Below the pieces are notes generated by a model. It saw only the letters and a list, made by a program, of their open reading frames with translations. It did no database searches and had not been told where the DNA came from. The position numbers and the translations under genes are program-made. Of a stretch of DNA of 64,000 nt, positions 52,938 through 62,146 are shown one piece after another. Where the stretch lies: contig WTGF01000122.1 in NCBI GenBank assembly GCA_011525385.1, positions 182,436 to 246,435 of the forward strand. The letters run 5' to 3'. Position 1 is the stretch's first letter. Every line of letters begins with the position of its first letter. The DNA comes from Chloroflexota bacterium. GTDB taxonomy: Bacteria; Chloroflexota; Anaerolineae; Aggregatilineales; Phototrophicaceae.

Positions 52938-54272
52938 ATGTTCACGGCAGCAGAAGTCTTGCAGACCGTTCAGGAAGAACGGGTCCGGTTTGTCGCGCTC
53001 TGGTTCACCGATATCACCGGCTTGGTCAAGAGCATCATGATACCGGCCTTGGAATTGGAAAATGTGCTCGAAAACGGATCGCATTTTGATGGCTCCGCTA
53101 TTGAAGGTTTCGCTCGGGTCGCGGAAAGCGACATGATCTTGGCGCCGGACTTGTCAAGCTTTGTTGTTTTGCCTTGGACGGATGGCGAGGACAAAACCGC
53201 GAGACTGATCTGTTCAATTTGTACGCAGAACGGCGATCCCTTTATCGGGGATCCGCGCAATCTGTTGGCCAAGGTGCTTGAACAAGCCAGGGGAATGGGT
53301 TTTCTCTTCAAAATCGGCATGGAACTGGAGTATTTTCTCTTTCCTTTTGACGAGAAAGGCAAGCCGCAAATTGTCGCGAATCATGACATTGCCGGGTATT
53401 TCGACTTGACCGACGACCCGATTCAATCGATCGGACGATCAATGCTTGCGGCCTTGGGCAAGATAGGCATTCGTGTGGATTCGACCCATTCGGAGACGGG
53501 CCCGGGTCAACACGAAATCGATTTTCAATACGACGACGCGTTGCGATCCGCGGACAATGTTTTGACCGCGCGGATAGCGCTGAAGACTATTGCCAGAGAA
53601 CGCGATTACTACTGTACTTTCATGCCGCGCCCTCATGCCGACTTCCCGGGCTCGGGCATGCATACCCATCAAAGCCTTCACGATGTTGCCACCGGCGTAA
53701 ACCTTTTCGTGGACAAGGAAGGCGAATATGGTTTGTCCGAGGTTGCCAAGTTCTTCCTGGCGGGACAGTTAGAACATGCGCGAGCCATGTGCGCGGTGTT
53801 GGCGCCGCTGGTCAATTCCTACAAGCGACTGGGCACCAGCTTCGAAGCGCCGGTAGACGTCACTTGGGCGCATGTGAATCGCAATGCCTTGATCCGTGTG
53901 CCAAGTACCGTTCCGGGCAAAGAATATCATACGCGTTTGGAATTGCGCTGCCCCGACCCGACCGCCAATCCTTATCTGGCGATGGCTGTCATGTTACAGG
54001 CCGGGCTCGATGGCATCAGGCACAAGATGCCGCTGCCGGAACCGCTGGAAGAGACGCTTATGCGCCGCACCAGCGGTCGCATGCGTCATATTGAGGTGCT
54101 TCCACAGTCCCTTGATGAAGCGCTTGACGCGCTTAGCGAAGACGAAGTGATTCTTTCCGCCCTCGGACCCTATGTCAGTGACCGATACATTGCCGCCAAA
54201 CGCCACGAGTGCTCCGAATATAACAGGCAAGTCACATCTTGGGAACTCGAGCGCTATCTCAGCCGCTTTTGA
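52938..54272 (+). CDS. glnA: Glutamine synthetase, type I
   Basis: A 444-residue GSI enzyme. Motifs: WFTDITGLVKSIMI, FDGSAIEGFARVAESDM, EYFLF, HSETGPGQHEIDF, FPGSGMHTHQSL, NSYKRL and LELRCPDPTANPYLA. It is of the shorter alpha type (length as in B. subtilis) without the adenylylation loop of the beta type. ATG 52938 follows AAGGTGG; an in-frame TTG at 52908 is a poor alternative. It follows aroQ by 113 bp and is probably independently expressed. It converges with lysC with a 14-bp overlap. Confidence 0.96.
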   Translation: MFTAAEVLQTVQEERVRFVALWFTDITGLVKSIMIPALELENVLENGSHFDGSAIEGFARVAESDMILAPDLSSFVVLPWTDGEDKTARLICSICTQNGDPFIGDPRNLLAKVLEQARGMGFLFKIGMELEYFLFPFDEKGKPQIVANHDIAGYFDLTDDPIQSIGRSMLAALGKIGIRVDSTHSETGPGQHEIDFQYDDALRSADNVLTARIALKTIARERDYYCTFMPRPHADFPGSGMHTHQSLHDVATGVNLFVDKEGEYGLSEVAKFFLAGQLEHARAMCAVLAPLVNSYKRLGTSFEAPVDVTWAHVNRNALIRVPSTVPGKEYHTRLELRCPDPTANPYLAMAVMLQAGLDGIRHKMPLPEPLEETLMRRTSGRMRHIEVLPQSLDEALDALSEDEVILSALGPYVSDRYIAAKRHECSEYNRQVTSWELERYLSRF

Positions 54273-55668
54273 CGGTCAGCTCGTGAATTCGCGCAAGTGC
54301 CGCGCGGGAATTCGCTTGCGAAACCGCCACGGTGATGCTGCAGTTTGAAGGCCCAACTGCCAACCCCAAGAGGGGAATATCATCCAGTTTCGCCAGAACT
54401 GTCGCCAGCAGCCCGGGCGAGGAACTGATGTTATTGCCGATGGCGGTGACCAAAGAGACCGTTTCGATCTCCCAGGGCATCTTTTCCGGGTGCTCCGCCA
54501 TCTTCTCCCGCAGAGCCTGTTGAAGGCGATCCACGCCATCAATGCCGATGCTGGTTGGAATCACCAGGACGAGAAAGCTGCTGCTGGAGGATTGCGAGGC
54601 GATCATTACTTCGGTGCGCATGCCCAGGGTTTTGAAGAGCGTATTGCCTACCAGTCGCGTGACGCCCGCCATCGAACCGCTCCTGGGCCGCGTCAAGGCT
54701 AAACCCTGGATGGAAGTGACGGCTTTTATGACCGGCTGCCTGTGATCTGCGCCATGAGAGATTGCCGTACCTGTCTCCTTGGGGCGGTGGATATTCTTGA
54801 TGCGCAAAGGAATTGCGCCTTTGGCAAGCGGCGCGATCATTTTGGCATGAAGTATCTTGGCGCCGAAATAAGCGAGCTCCGCCGCCTCGTTATAATCTAG
54901 TGCAGGGATCACACGCGCGTTGACGATTTCGCGCGGGTCGGCGGACATCATACCGTCAACGTCGGTCCAGATCCACAGCGCCTCCGCTTTCAGCAGCGCG
55001 CTCAGTACAGAAGCGGTGAAATCCGTTCCGCCGCGCCCGAGCGTTGTGGTTTCTCCTGCTTCAGTCGCGCCGATGTACCCGGTCACAACCGGCATAATCT
55101 CGCGTTCAAGCATGGGCACCAGCAGGTCCTTGACGTTCTCGGCACTGCGCTGCAAGATCGGATTCGCATTGCCATGCACGTCGTCCGTGACAATCAATTC
55201 AGTGCCATCGACGGTGACGCCGCGGATATCATTCTGGCGCAGCAAAGCGGCGATGATCCGCGCTGACAAGCGTTCGCCTACAGCCACCACGGTATCGCTC
55301 ATACTGGGCAGCAGCTCGTCATTGAGGTTGTTGGCTACTTTCTGACATTGATCAAGCATGTCGGAAAGCAACTGGTCGATGTCCGCTTTGAGCGCATTAC
55401 GGTCGGAGGTATCGAAGGGCAATTGATCGACCAAGGCCATGTGCCGCGTGCGCAGAGTAGCGGCGATACGGCGATACCCCCTTTGGTCGCCGACTCTGGC
55501 GTGTAGCGCCGCCTCGAGCAACATGTCCGTGACACCCTCCAGCGCCGACGCCACGATCAAAATACGCTCCCAGCGTTTGGACTCGTCGATGATGATAGCC
55601 AATACTTGGACGAGCGCCTTTGCCGTCCCCAGCGAGCCTCCACCGAATTTCATGGTTAAGATTGCCAT
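54259..55668 (-). CDS. lysC: Aspartate kinase
   Basis: A 469-residue aspartokinase: the N-terminal kinase domain with MKFGGGSLG (usually KFGGTS), VDGTELIVTDD, TLGRGGTDFTAS, and the DVDGMMSADPREI segment; then two ACT-type regulatory domains in about 310-469 (FLVLVIPTSIGIDGV, GNNISSSPGLLATVLAKLDD). No homoserine dehydrogenase is fused. GAGGATT precedes ATG 55668. It feeds the lysine, threonine and methionine pathways; lysA is in the same window. Confidence 0.94.
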   Translation of the reverse strand: MAILTMKFGGGSLGTAKALVQVLAIIIDESKRWERILIVASALEGVTDMLLEAALHARVGDQRGYRRIAATLRTRHMALVDQLPFDTSDRNALKADIDQLLSDMLDQCQKVANNLNDELLPSMSDTVVAVGERLSARIIAALLRQNDIRGVTVDGTELIVTDDVHGNANPILQRSAENVKDLLVPMLEREIMPVVTGYIGATEAGETTTLGRGGTDFTASVLSALLKAEALWIWTDVDGMMSADPREIVNARVIPALDYNEAAELAYFGAKILHAKMIAPLAKGAIPLRIKNIHRPKETGTAISHGADHRQPVIKAVTSIQGLALTRPRSGSMAGVTRLVGNTLFKTLGMRTEVMIASQSSSSSFLVLVIPTSIGIDGVDRLQQALREKMAEHPEKMPWEIETVSLVTAIGNNISSSPGLLATVLAKLDDIPLLGLAVGPSNCSITVAVSQANSRAALARIHELTVKSG

Positions 55669-56024
55669 GCAATCCTCGCGCGCCGCAAATGAATGCGCTG
55701 AATCAAATCGTTTTCTTTCTAATTTAACAAACCACCATCCGCGCGAACGGAACGAGTGTCTTATTCTGCGTGAGCGCGGGAGCCCTTTTCGCCGGTTACG
55801 CGCCGAGCGACTGTTGGAAGATGAGTATCGCTACAGATATTCTAGCAATTTTTCTTAGGCGGCAACAGTCGTCGCCAGCGAATTTGGACTTGTCGATATT
55901 GCCTTTGAGAATATTTTCAAGTAAAGTGCAAATCATTCGTGTACCCGTATCTTTTAGCCCGAAAGCCGGATCGTTCGGCTTTATGTCGATACGTTCCTCT
56001 GGCCTAAGCGGAAGGCGAATATGT
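55669..56024. other. Divergent intergenic region, lysC / RicT-like
   Basis: About 355 bp holding the promoters of both genes and repeat copy B. An open frame upstream of 56025 continues to 55770 but has no family resemblance, and the conserved protein starts at 56025. I see no confident promoter. Confidence 0.5.
55768..55809. repeat. Dispersed repeat, copy B (shared with 8526-8574)
   Basis: GCGTGAGCG (55768-55776), 9-nt spacer, then a 24-nt block (55786-55809) identical to 8551-8574. It lies in the divergent gap between lysC and the RicT-like gene. Confidence 0.6.
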
Positions 56025-57143
56025 ATGGCTACGGTTCATGCTGAAGGACCAAGACTCGTAGCGGGCGTGCGGTTTCAAAAGATCGGCAAGCTCTATCATT
56101 TTGATTATTCAACAAATCCCGAGCTAAAGACGGGCGACTTTGTCATCGTCGATACCTTGCGCGGCCGGCAGATGGGCCAGGTTATGGGCTTTACCGCGCC
56201 CGACTCGGATCGCCCGGTACGGCAGATCCTGCGTCAGGCCACCCCCCGCGACCTGGTATTGCGACAGCATTGGGAATCAAAAGAGGCGGAGGCGCTGGAT
56301 ACCTGTAAGGAAACCGCCGCCAACTTGCGGCGTCTTGCCGGCGTCAAGTTCGTTGCTGCGCAATACAACTATGACGGAAGCGTAGTCACGTTTTTGTTTA
56401 GCGCCGAACAAGCGATAGATACGGCCGTTTTGCAAAAACGGCTTCAACGCAAATTCGATGCGCGCATCGAAATGCGGCAAATCGGTCCGCGTGATGTCGC
56501 CAAGCTCCTGGGCGGTTTCGGCGCCTGTGGCGAGACGCGCTGTTGCAGTACCTTCTTGACCGACTTCAGTCCGATATCGATTAAAATGGCCAAGGCGCAA
56601 GGCGTTTCGCTGAACCCGTCGGAAATCACGGGTATGTGTGGACGGCTGCGTTGTTGTCTTGTTTACGAGTATGAACAATACGTGGAAGCTCGGCGGAAGT
56701 TGCCGCGCCGCAACAAGCGAGTCGGCACCCCGCACGGTGAAGCCCGCGTCACCGACCAGCTTCCCTTGCGCGACGCTGTTATGGTGGATCTGGGAGATGG
56801 CGTACGAAAAATCGTCACGAGAGAGGAAATCATCCCGCTGGAAGAATTCCGCAAATTGGCTGAAAAGGCGCATTCCCCGTGTGACAAACACGGCGACGGC
56901 AGTTGCGAGTGCGGCATGCCGGCCGGGAAGCGTCAGGCGGATGTGATCGCATCCCGCCGCGCGCGATCCGAACGCTCTGATACGCCATCCAAAACGGAAC
57001 AAGACGGCGAACGCGAGCGCCGGCCGCGCCGATCCCGCGAAAAGTCGGCGGAGCCGGGCAAGAGTCCCAGGCGGCGGCGCGGACGTCGCCGACCCCGTCG
57101 GCGTGAGGATGCTTCCGCCAAGCGGCCAAATAGCGGCGATTAA
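56025..57143 (+). CDS. PSP1-domain protein, RicT/YaaT-like
   Basis: A 372-residue protein with a PSP1 C-terminal domain: VAGVRFQKIGKLYHFD, and the Cys pairs CGETRCC (168, 173, 174) and CGRLRCC (205, 210, 211) as in RicT, the Fe-S subunit of the B. subtilis RicAFT complex that affects RNA processing. Further Cys at 286, 294 and 296 are unusual. After about residue 300 there is a very basic tail (RRARSER..RRRRGRRRPRRR), perhaps RNA-binding. ATG 56025 follows GGAAGGCG. It may start an operon with the LmbE-like and M20 genes. Confidence 0.88.
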   Translation: MATVHAEGPRLVAGVRFQKIGKLYHFDYSTNPELKTGDFVIVDTLRGRQMGQVMGFTAPDSDRPVRQILRQATPRDLVLRQHWESKEAEALDTCKETAANLRRLAGVKFVAAQYNYDGSVVTFLFSAEQAIDTAVLQKRLQRKFDARIEMRQIGPRDVAKLLGGFGACGETRCCSTFLTDFSPISIKMAKAQGVSLNPSEITGMCGRLRCCLVYEYEQYVEARRKLPRRNKRVGTPHGEARVTDQLPLRDAVMVDLGDGVRKIVTREEIIPLEEFRKLAEKAHSPCDKHGDGSCECGMPAGKRQADVIASRRARSERSDTPSKTEQDGERERRPRRSREKSAEPGKSPRRRRGRRRPRRREDASAKRPNSGD

Positions 57144-57166
57144 ATCTGACCAACGGAATTGCCAAT

Positions 57167-57889
57167 ATGACAGATAACGACAAGGGGCGCGCGAAACGGA
57201 TACTCGGCGTTTTCGCCCACCCTGACGATCCGGAATTCTTTGCCGGCGCAACCTTCGCCAAGTGGGCGGTCGACGGCGCCGAGATTACCTTTCTTATCGC
57301 TACCAGTGGAGACAAGGGCAGCGCCGATCCCGACATGACCCACGCGCGTTTGTCAGAGATCCGCGAACAAGAAGAGCGCGAAGCCGCTGCTGTGCTCGGC
57401 GTCAAGGAAGTTATCTTTCTGCGCTACCGGGACGGCGAATTGTTCCCCACGTTAGAGCTTAGGCGCGATATCACGCGCGTGATACGCCTGACCAAGCCGG
57501 ACATCGTCGTCACACTCGATCCTACGGTATTCTGGCGCGGCACGCGTGGCATCAACCACCCCGACCATCGCGCCATAGGCGCGGCCACCTTGGAGGCGGT
57601 CTTCCCGACAGCGCGCGACCGCCTGAATTTTCTGGAGCAAGAGCGCGACGAGGGCTTGGGTACACATAAGGTGCCGACCGTTTACATTGCCGGCGCGGCA
57701 GATCCTACGTTGACCGTCGATGTCTCCGATGCCGTAGAGACAAAGATTCGCTCGCTGTATGCGCACAAGAGTCAGATTTCGGATATGGAAAAAATGGCGG
57801 AGCGCATACGCGAGCATACGCTGGATCCCAATTCTCCTCCCGAATACCCGCGCCACATCGAAAGATTTCACGTCATAAACCTAGGATAG
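57167..57889 (+). CDS. LmbE/PIG-L family deacetylase
   Basis: A 240-residue zinc N-deacetylase. FAHPDDPEFFAGATFAKW carries the AHPDD metal motif, and the TRGINHPDHRAIG segment the second His. Family members deacetylate GlcNAc-type sugars such as in mycothiol or bacillithiol precursors or glycolipids. It follows the RicT-like gene by 23 bp and precedes the M20 gene by 6 bp. The substrate is unknown. Confidence 0.92.
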   Translation: MTDNDKGRAKRILGVFAHPDDPEFFAGATFAKWAVDGAEITFLIATSGDKGSADPDMTHARLSEIREQEEREAAAVLGVKEVIFLRYRDGELFPTLELRRDITRVIRLTKPDIVVTLDPTVFWRGTRGINHPDHRAIGAATLEAVFPTARDRLNFLEQERDEGLGTHKVPTVYIAGAADPTLTVDVSDAVETKIRSLYAHKSQISDMEKMAERIREHTLDPNSPPEYPRHIERFHVINLG

Positions 57890-57895
57890 GGAAAC

Positions 57896-59077
57896 ATGGC
57901 AATTGACTACATGGCAGAGGCCGACGCCCTGCGCGACGAGTTGATAGACAGACGCCGCGACTTTCACCGTCATCCGGAGTTGGCCTATCAAGAACATCGT
58001 ACCGCCGGTGTCGTGGCTGATGAACTCAACAATCTGGGCTTGGAAGTGCAAACCGGCGTGGGCAAAACCGGCGTGATCGGCATATTGGAAGGCGCGAACG
58101 CTGGTCCCACAATCTTGTACCGCGCCGATATGGACGCCTTGCCGATCCAGGAAGAAAACCAGGCTGAGTATGTTTCGCAAGCTGCGGGGGTAATGCATGC
58201 CTGCGGCCACGATGGGCATACCGCGATAGCGCTGGGCATCGCCAAGCTTTTGACCAATCACCGCGAGCAACTGGGCGGCAGAGTCAAGTTTGTCTTTCAG
58301 CCGGCTGAAGAAGTTGGCAGCGGCGCGAGCTCCATGATTGACGACGGCGCGCTGGAAGCGCCGGCGCCGGATCGCACCTTGGGAATCCACCTCTGGAACG
58401 ATCTGGAGGTCGGCAAGGTGAGCGTAGTCGACGGCCCGACGATGTCGGGGGCCGGGGTCTTCGAAATAACAGTGACCGGCAAGGGTGGTCACGGCGCAAT
58501 GCCGCATCAGACGGCCGATCCCATCGTGTGCAGCGCCCAGATCATCGTCGCGCTACAGTCGATTGTCAGCCGAAACATTGATCCTCTGGACACAGTTGTG
58601 TTGACGATTGGAGAATTGCACGGCGGCAGCGCCCGCAACATTATCCCGCAGACGGTGAGCTTTAGCGGATCCTTCCGTCTTTTCCGCGAAGAAACGCGCG
58701 ATCTGATCAAGTCGCGCATTCACGATATTGCAACCGGCGTGGCGGGGGCAATGGCTTGCCGCGCCGATGTCAATTTTGGCCTTGGGATCGGCGCGATTGT
58801 CAACGACCTTGAAGTGGCCGCGCACGCGCGCTCGGTGTTTTCCGGCTTGGGCGATACCATTGACGTAGTGCGTCAGCCTTGGATGGCCTCCGAAGACGTT
58901 GGCTTGTTCATGCAACGCAATCCCAGCGCCTATCTGCTCGTGGGTTCTGCAAATCACGAACGCGAACTTGACTTTCCTCACCATCATCCGCGCTTCGATT
59001 TTGACGAAGACGTTCTCCCCCTCAGCGTAGGCATGATGTCCGCGCTCATCGCGGATTATTTGGGAGCGGGCGCCTAG
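57896..59077 (+). CDS. M20-family amidohydrolase/carboxypeptidase
   Basis: A 393-residue metalloenzyme of the M20D group (hippurate hydrolase, N-acyl amino-acid amidohydrolase, IAA-amino acid hydrolase). RRDFHRHPELAYQEHRTA, YRADMDALPIQEEN, MHACGHDGHTAIALGIA and FQPAEEVGSGAS are the family pattern, with a conserved Cys-Gly-His-Asp metal motif. A dimerisation domain is in the middle (about 180-290). ATG 57896 follows GGAAAC poorly, but the spacing to LmbE suggests an operon. Confidence 0.92.
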   Translation: MAIDYMAEADALRDELIDRRRDFHRHPELAYQEHRTAGVVADELNNLGLEVQTGVGKTGVIGILEGANAGPTILYRADMDALPIQEENQAEYVSQAAGVMHACGHDGHTAIALGIAKLLTNHREQLGGRVKFVFQPAEEVGSGASSMIDDGALEAPAPDRTLGIHLWNDLEVGKVSVVDGPTMSGAGVFEITVTGKGGHGAMPHQTADPIVCSAQIIVALQSIVSRNIDPLDTVVLTIGELHGGSARNIIPQTVSFSGSFRLFREETRDLIKSRIHDIATGVAGAMACRADVNFGLGIGAIVNDLEVAAHARSVFSGLGDTIDVVRQPWMASEDVGLFMQRNPSAYLLVGSANHERELDFPHHHPRFDFDEDVLPLSVGMMSALIADYLGAGA

Positions 59078-59737
59078 ATGCTGGACGGCCTTCCGATTCG
59101 CTGGCTGGATTCCTACGGCTGGCTGGTACTCTCTGGCAGCGCCGATCCTCATAGCGAGATCCGCGCCCTGGCTTTGAGTAGATGCAACGCCTCCGGCGCG
59201 GTCGCTTATATTTCACTCGCGCAAGATTATGGCGACGCGCTAATGGACGACCTGACGGAATTGGGCGCCCCTTCAGGTTATCTGGTTGATCTGCAAGATG
59301 AGGACAATAACGAAATACATGAACGCTTGAGCGGCGCCGGCATGATCGTCATAGAAGCGGGCGATGACATTCACCGCTTGAAGCGACTCATGACACAGAC
59401 AGTTGTGCATGCCATGAAAGGGGCGCTCCGAGATGGCGCGCTGGTTCTGTTTGAAGGCTCCGCCGCAACGCTGGCCGGCTCTTATTATTTGGACCCGTCT
59501 GGGGAGGTTGCAAGCGCGCTGAAGATCGTAGAAGACGTCTATGTGGCGGTTGATGTGAACAGCTTCCTCGAAACAGAGTCGGCGCAATTGGTCTTTCAAA
59601 AGCGACCGGATGCAGTTGGCGTCGCAATCGACAGGGGTTCCGCGCTCGTTCTGGGCCCGGATCAACACATCGAAACCTGGGGCGACAAACAGATCACTTT
59701 TAGCTTGGGCGATCCGTCGCGCCAAGCCGAGTCTTGA
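59078..59737 (+). CDS. Peptidase S51-like (cyanophycinase/dipeptidase E-like) protein
   Basis: A 219-residue protein beginning directly after the M20 gene's stop. EAGDDIHRLKRLMTQTVVHAMKGALRDGALVLFEGSAATLAG resembles the S51 arrangement 'GG.q..L...L....l..al..G.vi.GsSAGA', with Ser128 as the possible nucleophile (GSAA rather than GSSAG). The end VGVAIDRGSALVLGPDQHIETWG resembles the family's 'GiGIDE.TAlvv' tail. The assignment is by eye. Located between an amidohydrolase and purA; it may act on a peptide or amide product. Confidence 0.5.
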   Translation: MLDGLPIRWLDSYGWLVLSGSADPHSEIRALALSRCNASGAVAYISLAQDYGDALMDDLTELGAPSGYLVDLQDEDNNEIHERLSGAGMIVIEAGDDIHRLKRLMTQTVVHAMKGALRDGALVLFEGSAATLAGSYYLDPSGEVASALKIVEDVYVAVDVNSFLETESAQLVFQKRPDAVGVAIDRGSALVLGPDQHIETWGDKQITFSLGDPSRQAES

Positions 59738-59766
59738 CCGGATTGGGGGCGAAAAGACAAACTGAT

Positions 59767-61059
59767 ATGCCAATTACGATATTGATAGGAGCGCAGTGGG
59801 GGGACGAAGGCAAGGGTCGCGCCGTCGACTGGCTGGCTTCGTCGGCCGATATCGTGGCCCGCTATGCCGGTGGAGACAACGCTGGACATACGGTAGCGCT
59901 GGGCAGTGACGTATACAAACTGCATCTGGTCCCCTCCGGCATTTTGCATGAGGACGTCGTTTCCATCATGGGCAACGGGATGGTGATCAATCCGGTCAAT
60001 CTCGTGCGAGAAATCCAATCTCTCAGGGAACAGGGTCTGGACATTAGTCCGGAGCGCCTGGTCATCAGTTCCCGCGCTCACATCATCACGCCCGCTCATA
60101 TCGAGCTGGACAAAGCGAGAGAACGCGCGCTGGGCGACGAGAAGATCGGTACGACGCTGCGTGGCATCGGGCCTGCTTATCTGGACAAGACCAACCGCGC
60201 CGGTATCAGAACTGGCGATATGCTGCTCGATATCGAGGTCTTTGCTGAGCGCCTGTGCGTCGCCGTGGAGGCCACGAATGCCGAATTGCAGCAGGGTGGT
60301 TTGGATTCTTTGGATCCTGTGGAGGCTGCCGAGAGTTACCTGGAAGCGGCCGATTATCTGCGTCCTTATATCAAAGATGTGTCCATCTACCTGCACAAGG
60401 CCTTGAAGACGGGCAAGCGAGTCGTCTGTGAAGGGGCGCAGGGAACCATGCTTGATATCGATCACGGCAGTTATCCCTTCGTCACGAGTTCATCGCCCAC
60501 GGCCGGCGGCGCCTTGACCGGGCTGGGCGTCGGTCCACTGTTTGTTGAGCGCGTGATTGGCGTTGCGAAGGCCTTCAGCACGCGGGTGGGGGGCGGCCCC
60601 ATGCCAACGGAGGTGGACGGGGAAATCGCGGATCGTTTGCGCGGCACCGGCGCCAACTTTTGGGATGAATTTGGTACAACGACAGGTCGTCCGCGACGCT
60701 GCGGCTGGCTTGATGTCGTTATGCTGCGCTATGCCGCTAGCGTCAATGGCTTGAGTGAATTGATGCTTACAAAAATGGATATCCTGTCCGGCTTTGACGA
60801 ACTGAAACTGGCGGTGGCATATCAAATCGACGGTGTACGTCACGAATATCCTCCCGTGACCAATGAGCAATTGGCACGTGCCGTTCCGATCTATGAAAGT
60901 CTGCCCGGGTGGCGAGACGATATCACCGGCTGTCGCGCGCTTGAGGAATTGCCAAAAGCCGCCAGAAACTATGTCGAGCGTATCGCCGAGCTATGCGACG
61001 TTCCGATCAGGAGCGTCAGCGTAGGGCCCGAACGCGAACAGTTAGTGCCGGTCCTTTAG
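59767..61059 (+). CDS. purA: Adenylosuccinate synthetase
   Basis: A 430-residue GTP-dependent enzyme linking IMP and aspartate in AMP synthesis. ILIGAQWGDEGKGRAVDWLA carries the P-loop-like motif (GDEGKG; the family usually has K after it), and GGDNAGHTV, GTTLRGIGPAYLDK, CEGAQGTMLDIDHGSYPFVTSS, KAFSTRVGGGPMPTE and TGRPRRCGWLD are standard. ATG 59767 chosen; 59734 (ATG) would overlap the previous gene. It probably has its own transcript. Confidence 0.96.
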   Translation: MPITILIGAQWGDEGKGRAVDWLASSADIVARYAGGDNAGHTVALGSDVYKLHLVPSGILHEDVVSIMGNGMVINPVNLVREIQSLREQGLDISPERLVISSRAHIITPAHIELDKARERALGDEKIGTTLRGIGPAYLDKTNRAGIRTGDMLLDIEVFAERLCVAVEATNAELQQGGLDSLDPVEAAESYLEAADYLRPYIKDVSIYLHKALKTGKRVVCEGAQGTMLDIDHGSYPFVTSSSPTAGGALTGLGVGPLFVERVIGVAKAFSTRVGGGPMPTEVDGEIADRLRGTGANFWDEFGTTTGRPRRCGWLDVVMLRYAASVNGLSELMLTKMDILSGFDELKLAVAYQIDGVRHEYPPVTNEQLARAVPIYESLPGWRDDITGCRALEELPKAARNYVERIAELCDVPIRSVSVGPEREQLVPVL

Positions 61060-61128
61060 ATTTGCAATTGATCCCTAAGTTGCGAGGATATTCACTGTGG
61101 CGCAGGGCGGGCAAATGATCTTGATGGC

Positions 61129-61157
61129 TTGCCGCGCTTTGTGATAGATAGTACAAT
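61129..61157 (+). promoter_or_regulatory. Promoter of the small membrane-protein gene
   Basis: TTGCCG (61129-61134), 17-bp spacer, TACAAT (61152-61157), 28 bp before ATG 61186. Confidence 0.5.
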
Positions 61158-61185
61158 CACCTGCGTAAGAGATCGGAGCGGATCT

Positions 61186-61458
61186 ATGCAGCGACTGGGA
61201 GCCTTGGCTCTTATTTTCATCGTCTTGTTGGGTGGAGGCGCGATTACTTCAAACCTGCTTTCGTCAGATTTGGCGATTCAGCAAACGACGGATCCGAGCG
61301 GAAACGCGCTGACCGCCACACCCGATCAAGCAGTAGCCTTCATCTTGGTTGTCGGTTTCATTCTCGTCAATGTGATTGGGGCGGGGCTTACCCTGGCGCT
61401 GGTAATTTGGCTCTTGAATCGTCAAGTGACCGTAGTGCGCCAAGAAGCGGAAGCCTGA
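61186..61458 (+). CDS. Small two-helix membrane protein
   Basis: A 90-residue protein with helices at about 3-20 (LGALALIFIVLLGGGAI) and 48-74 (VAFILVVGFILVNVIGAGLTLALVIWLLNRQV), and a polar loop between. GGAG precedes ATG 61186. No family recognised. It lies before a cytochrome c gene, so a role in an electron-transfer complex can be imagined but is unsupported. Confidence 0.7.
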   Translation: MQRLGALALIFIVLLGGGAITSNLLSSDLAIQQTTDPSGNALTATPDQAVAFILVVGFILVNVIGAGLTLALVIWLLNRQVTVVRQEAEA

Positions 61459-61590
61459 GTCCATTCCTCATCGCTTGCGGCTGTCATCTCCGCGCCTGCG
61501 AAGGCATCACCTGATGGGCATCCGAAACGATATACCGATTCTGCAGCAAAACCCGGTAATTGCTCTATTCTGTAGTGTAGGTCTATTCCG

Positions 61591-62076
61591 ATGACCGACG
61601 AGTTCCAAGCGGCCCGGCGGCCGCGACCAAAATCCGCGCTGGCAATTGTTGCCGTAGTGTTGATCGCCTTCGTTCTGCTCATCGCATATATGCTTGTTGA
61701 GAATTCCTCGGGCGCTTCAAGCGGGTCACTGTCTGAAGATTCCTACGCTGCCGAGGTCGCCGCAGCCCTGGAGGGCGCCGACGCTGATACTGGCGCCGGC
61801 CTGATAAACGAATACGAATGTTACACTTGCCATGTTTTGGGAGACGGCAGCCAGTCGCCCCTTTTCGACGGCATCGGCAAATATGCGGCAGAACGCCGAC
61901 CTCCTCTTTCCGCCGCGCAATACCTGTATGAGGCGACTATTTTCCCGGGTGCATTTATAGTCGAAGGCTACAGTGATTCTATGCCGAACAACTACGACGA
62001 ACGACTCAGCGAGCAAGAGGTCGGCCATATTATCGCCTACTTGCTGACGCTTACCGAAGAACCGCCGACCTATTAG
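61591..62076 (+). CDS. Membrane-anchored monohaem cytochrome c
   Basis: A 161-residue protein: one N-terminal helix (about 16-36), then a cytochrome c domain with the haem-binding CYTCH at residues 77-81 and Met131 (GYSDSMPNNY) as the sixth ligand. It would shuttle electrons on the outer face of the membrane. The haem lyase and partner oxidase are not in this window. It follows the small membrane-protein gene by 132 bp. Confidence 0.88.
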   Translation: MTDEFQAARRPRPKSALAIVAVVLIAFVLLIAYMLVENSSGASSGSLSEDSYAAEVAAALEGADADTGAGLINEYECYTCHVLGDGSQSPLFDGIGKYAAERRPPLSAAQYLYEATIFPGAFIVEGYSDSMPNNYDERLSEQEVGHIIAYLLTLTEEPPTY

Positions 62077-62146
62077 CTGCGCGAGGGTCTTCGCCTTTTA
62101 GCTGCATCCGAGCGGTTCTCGCAGATTGACAAATCCAGGCAATATC

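Noticed and set aside
55770..56024. N-terminal extension of the RicT-like protein
   Set aside because: 85 unconserved residues including repeat copy B; the conserved protein begins at 56025 after GGAAGGCG.
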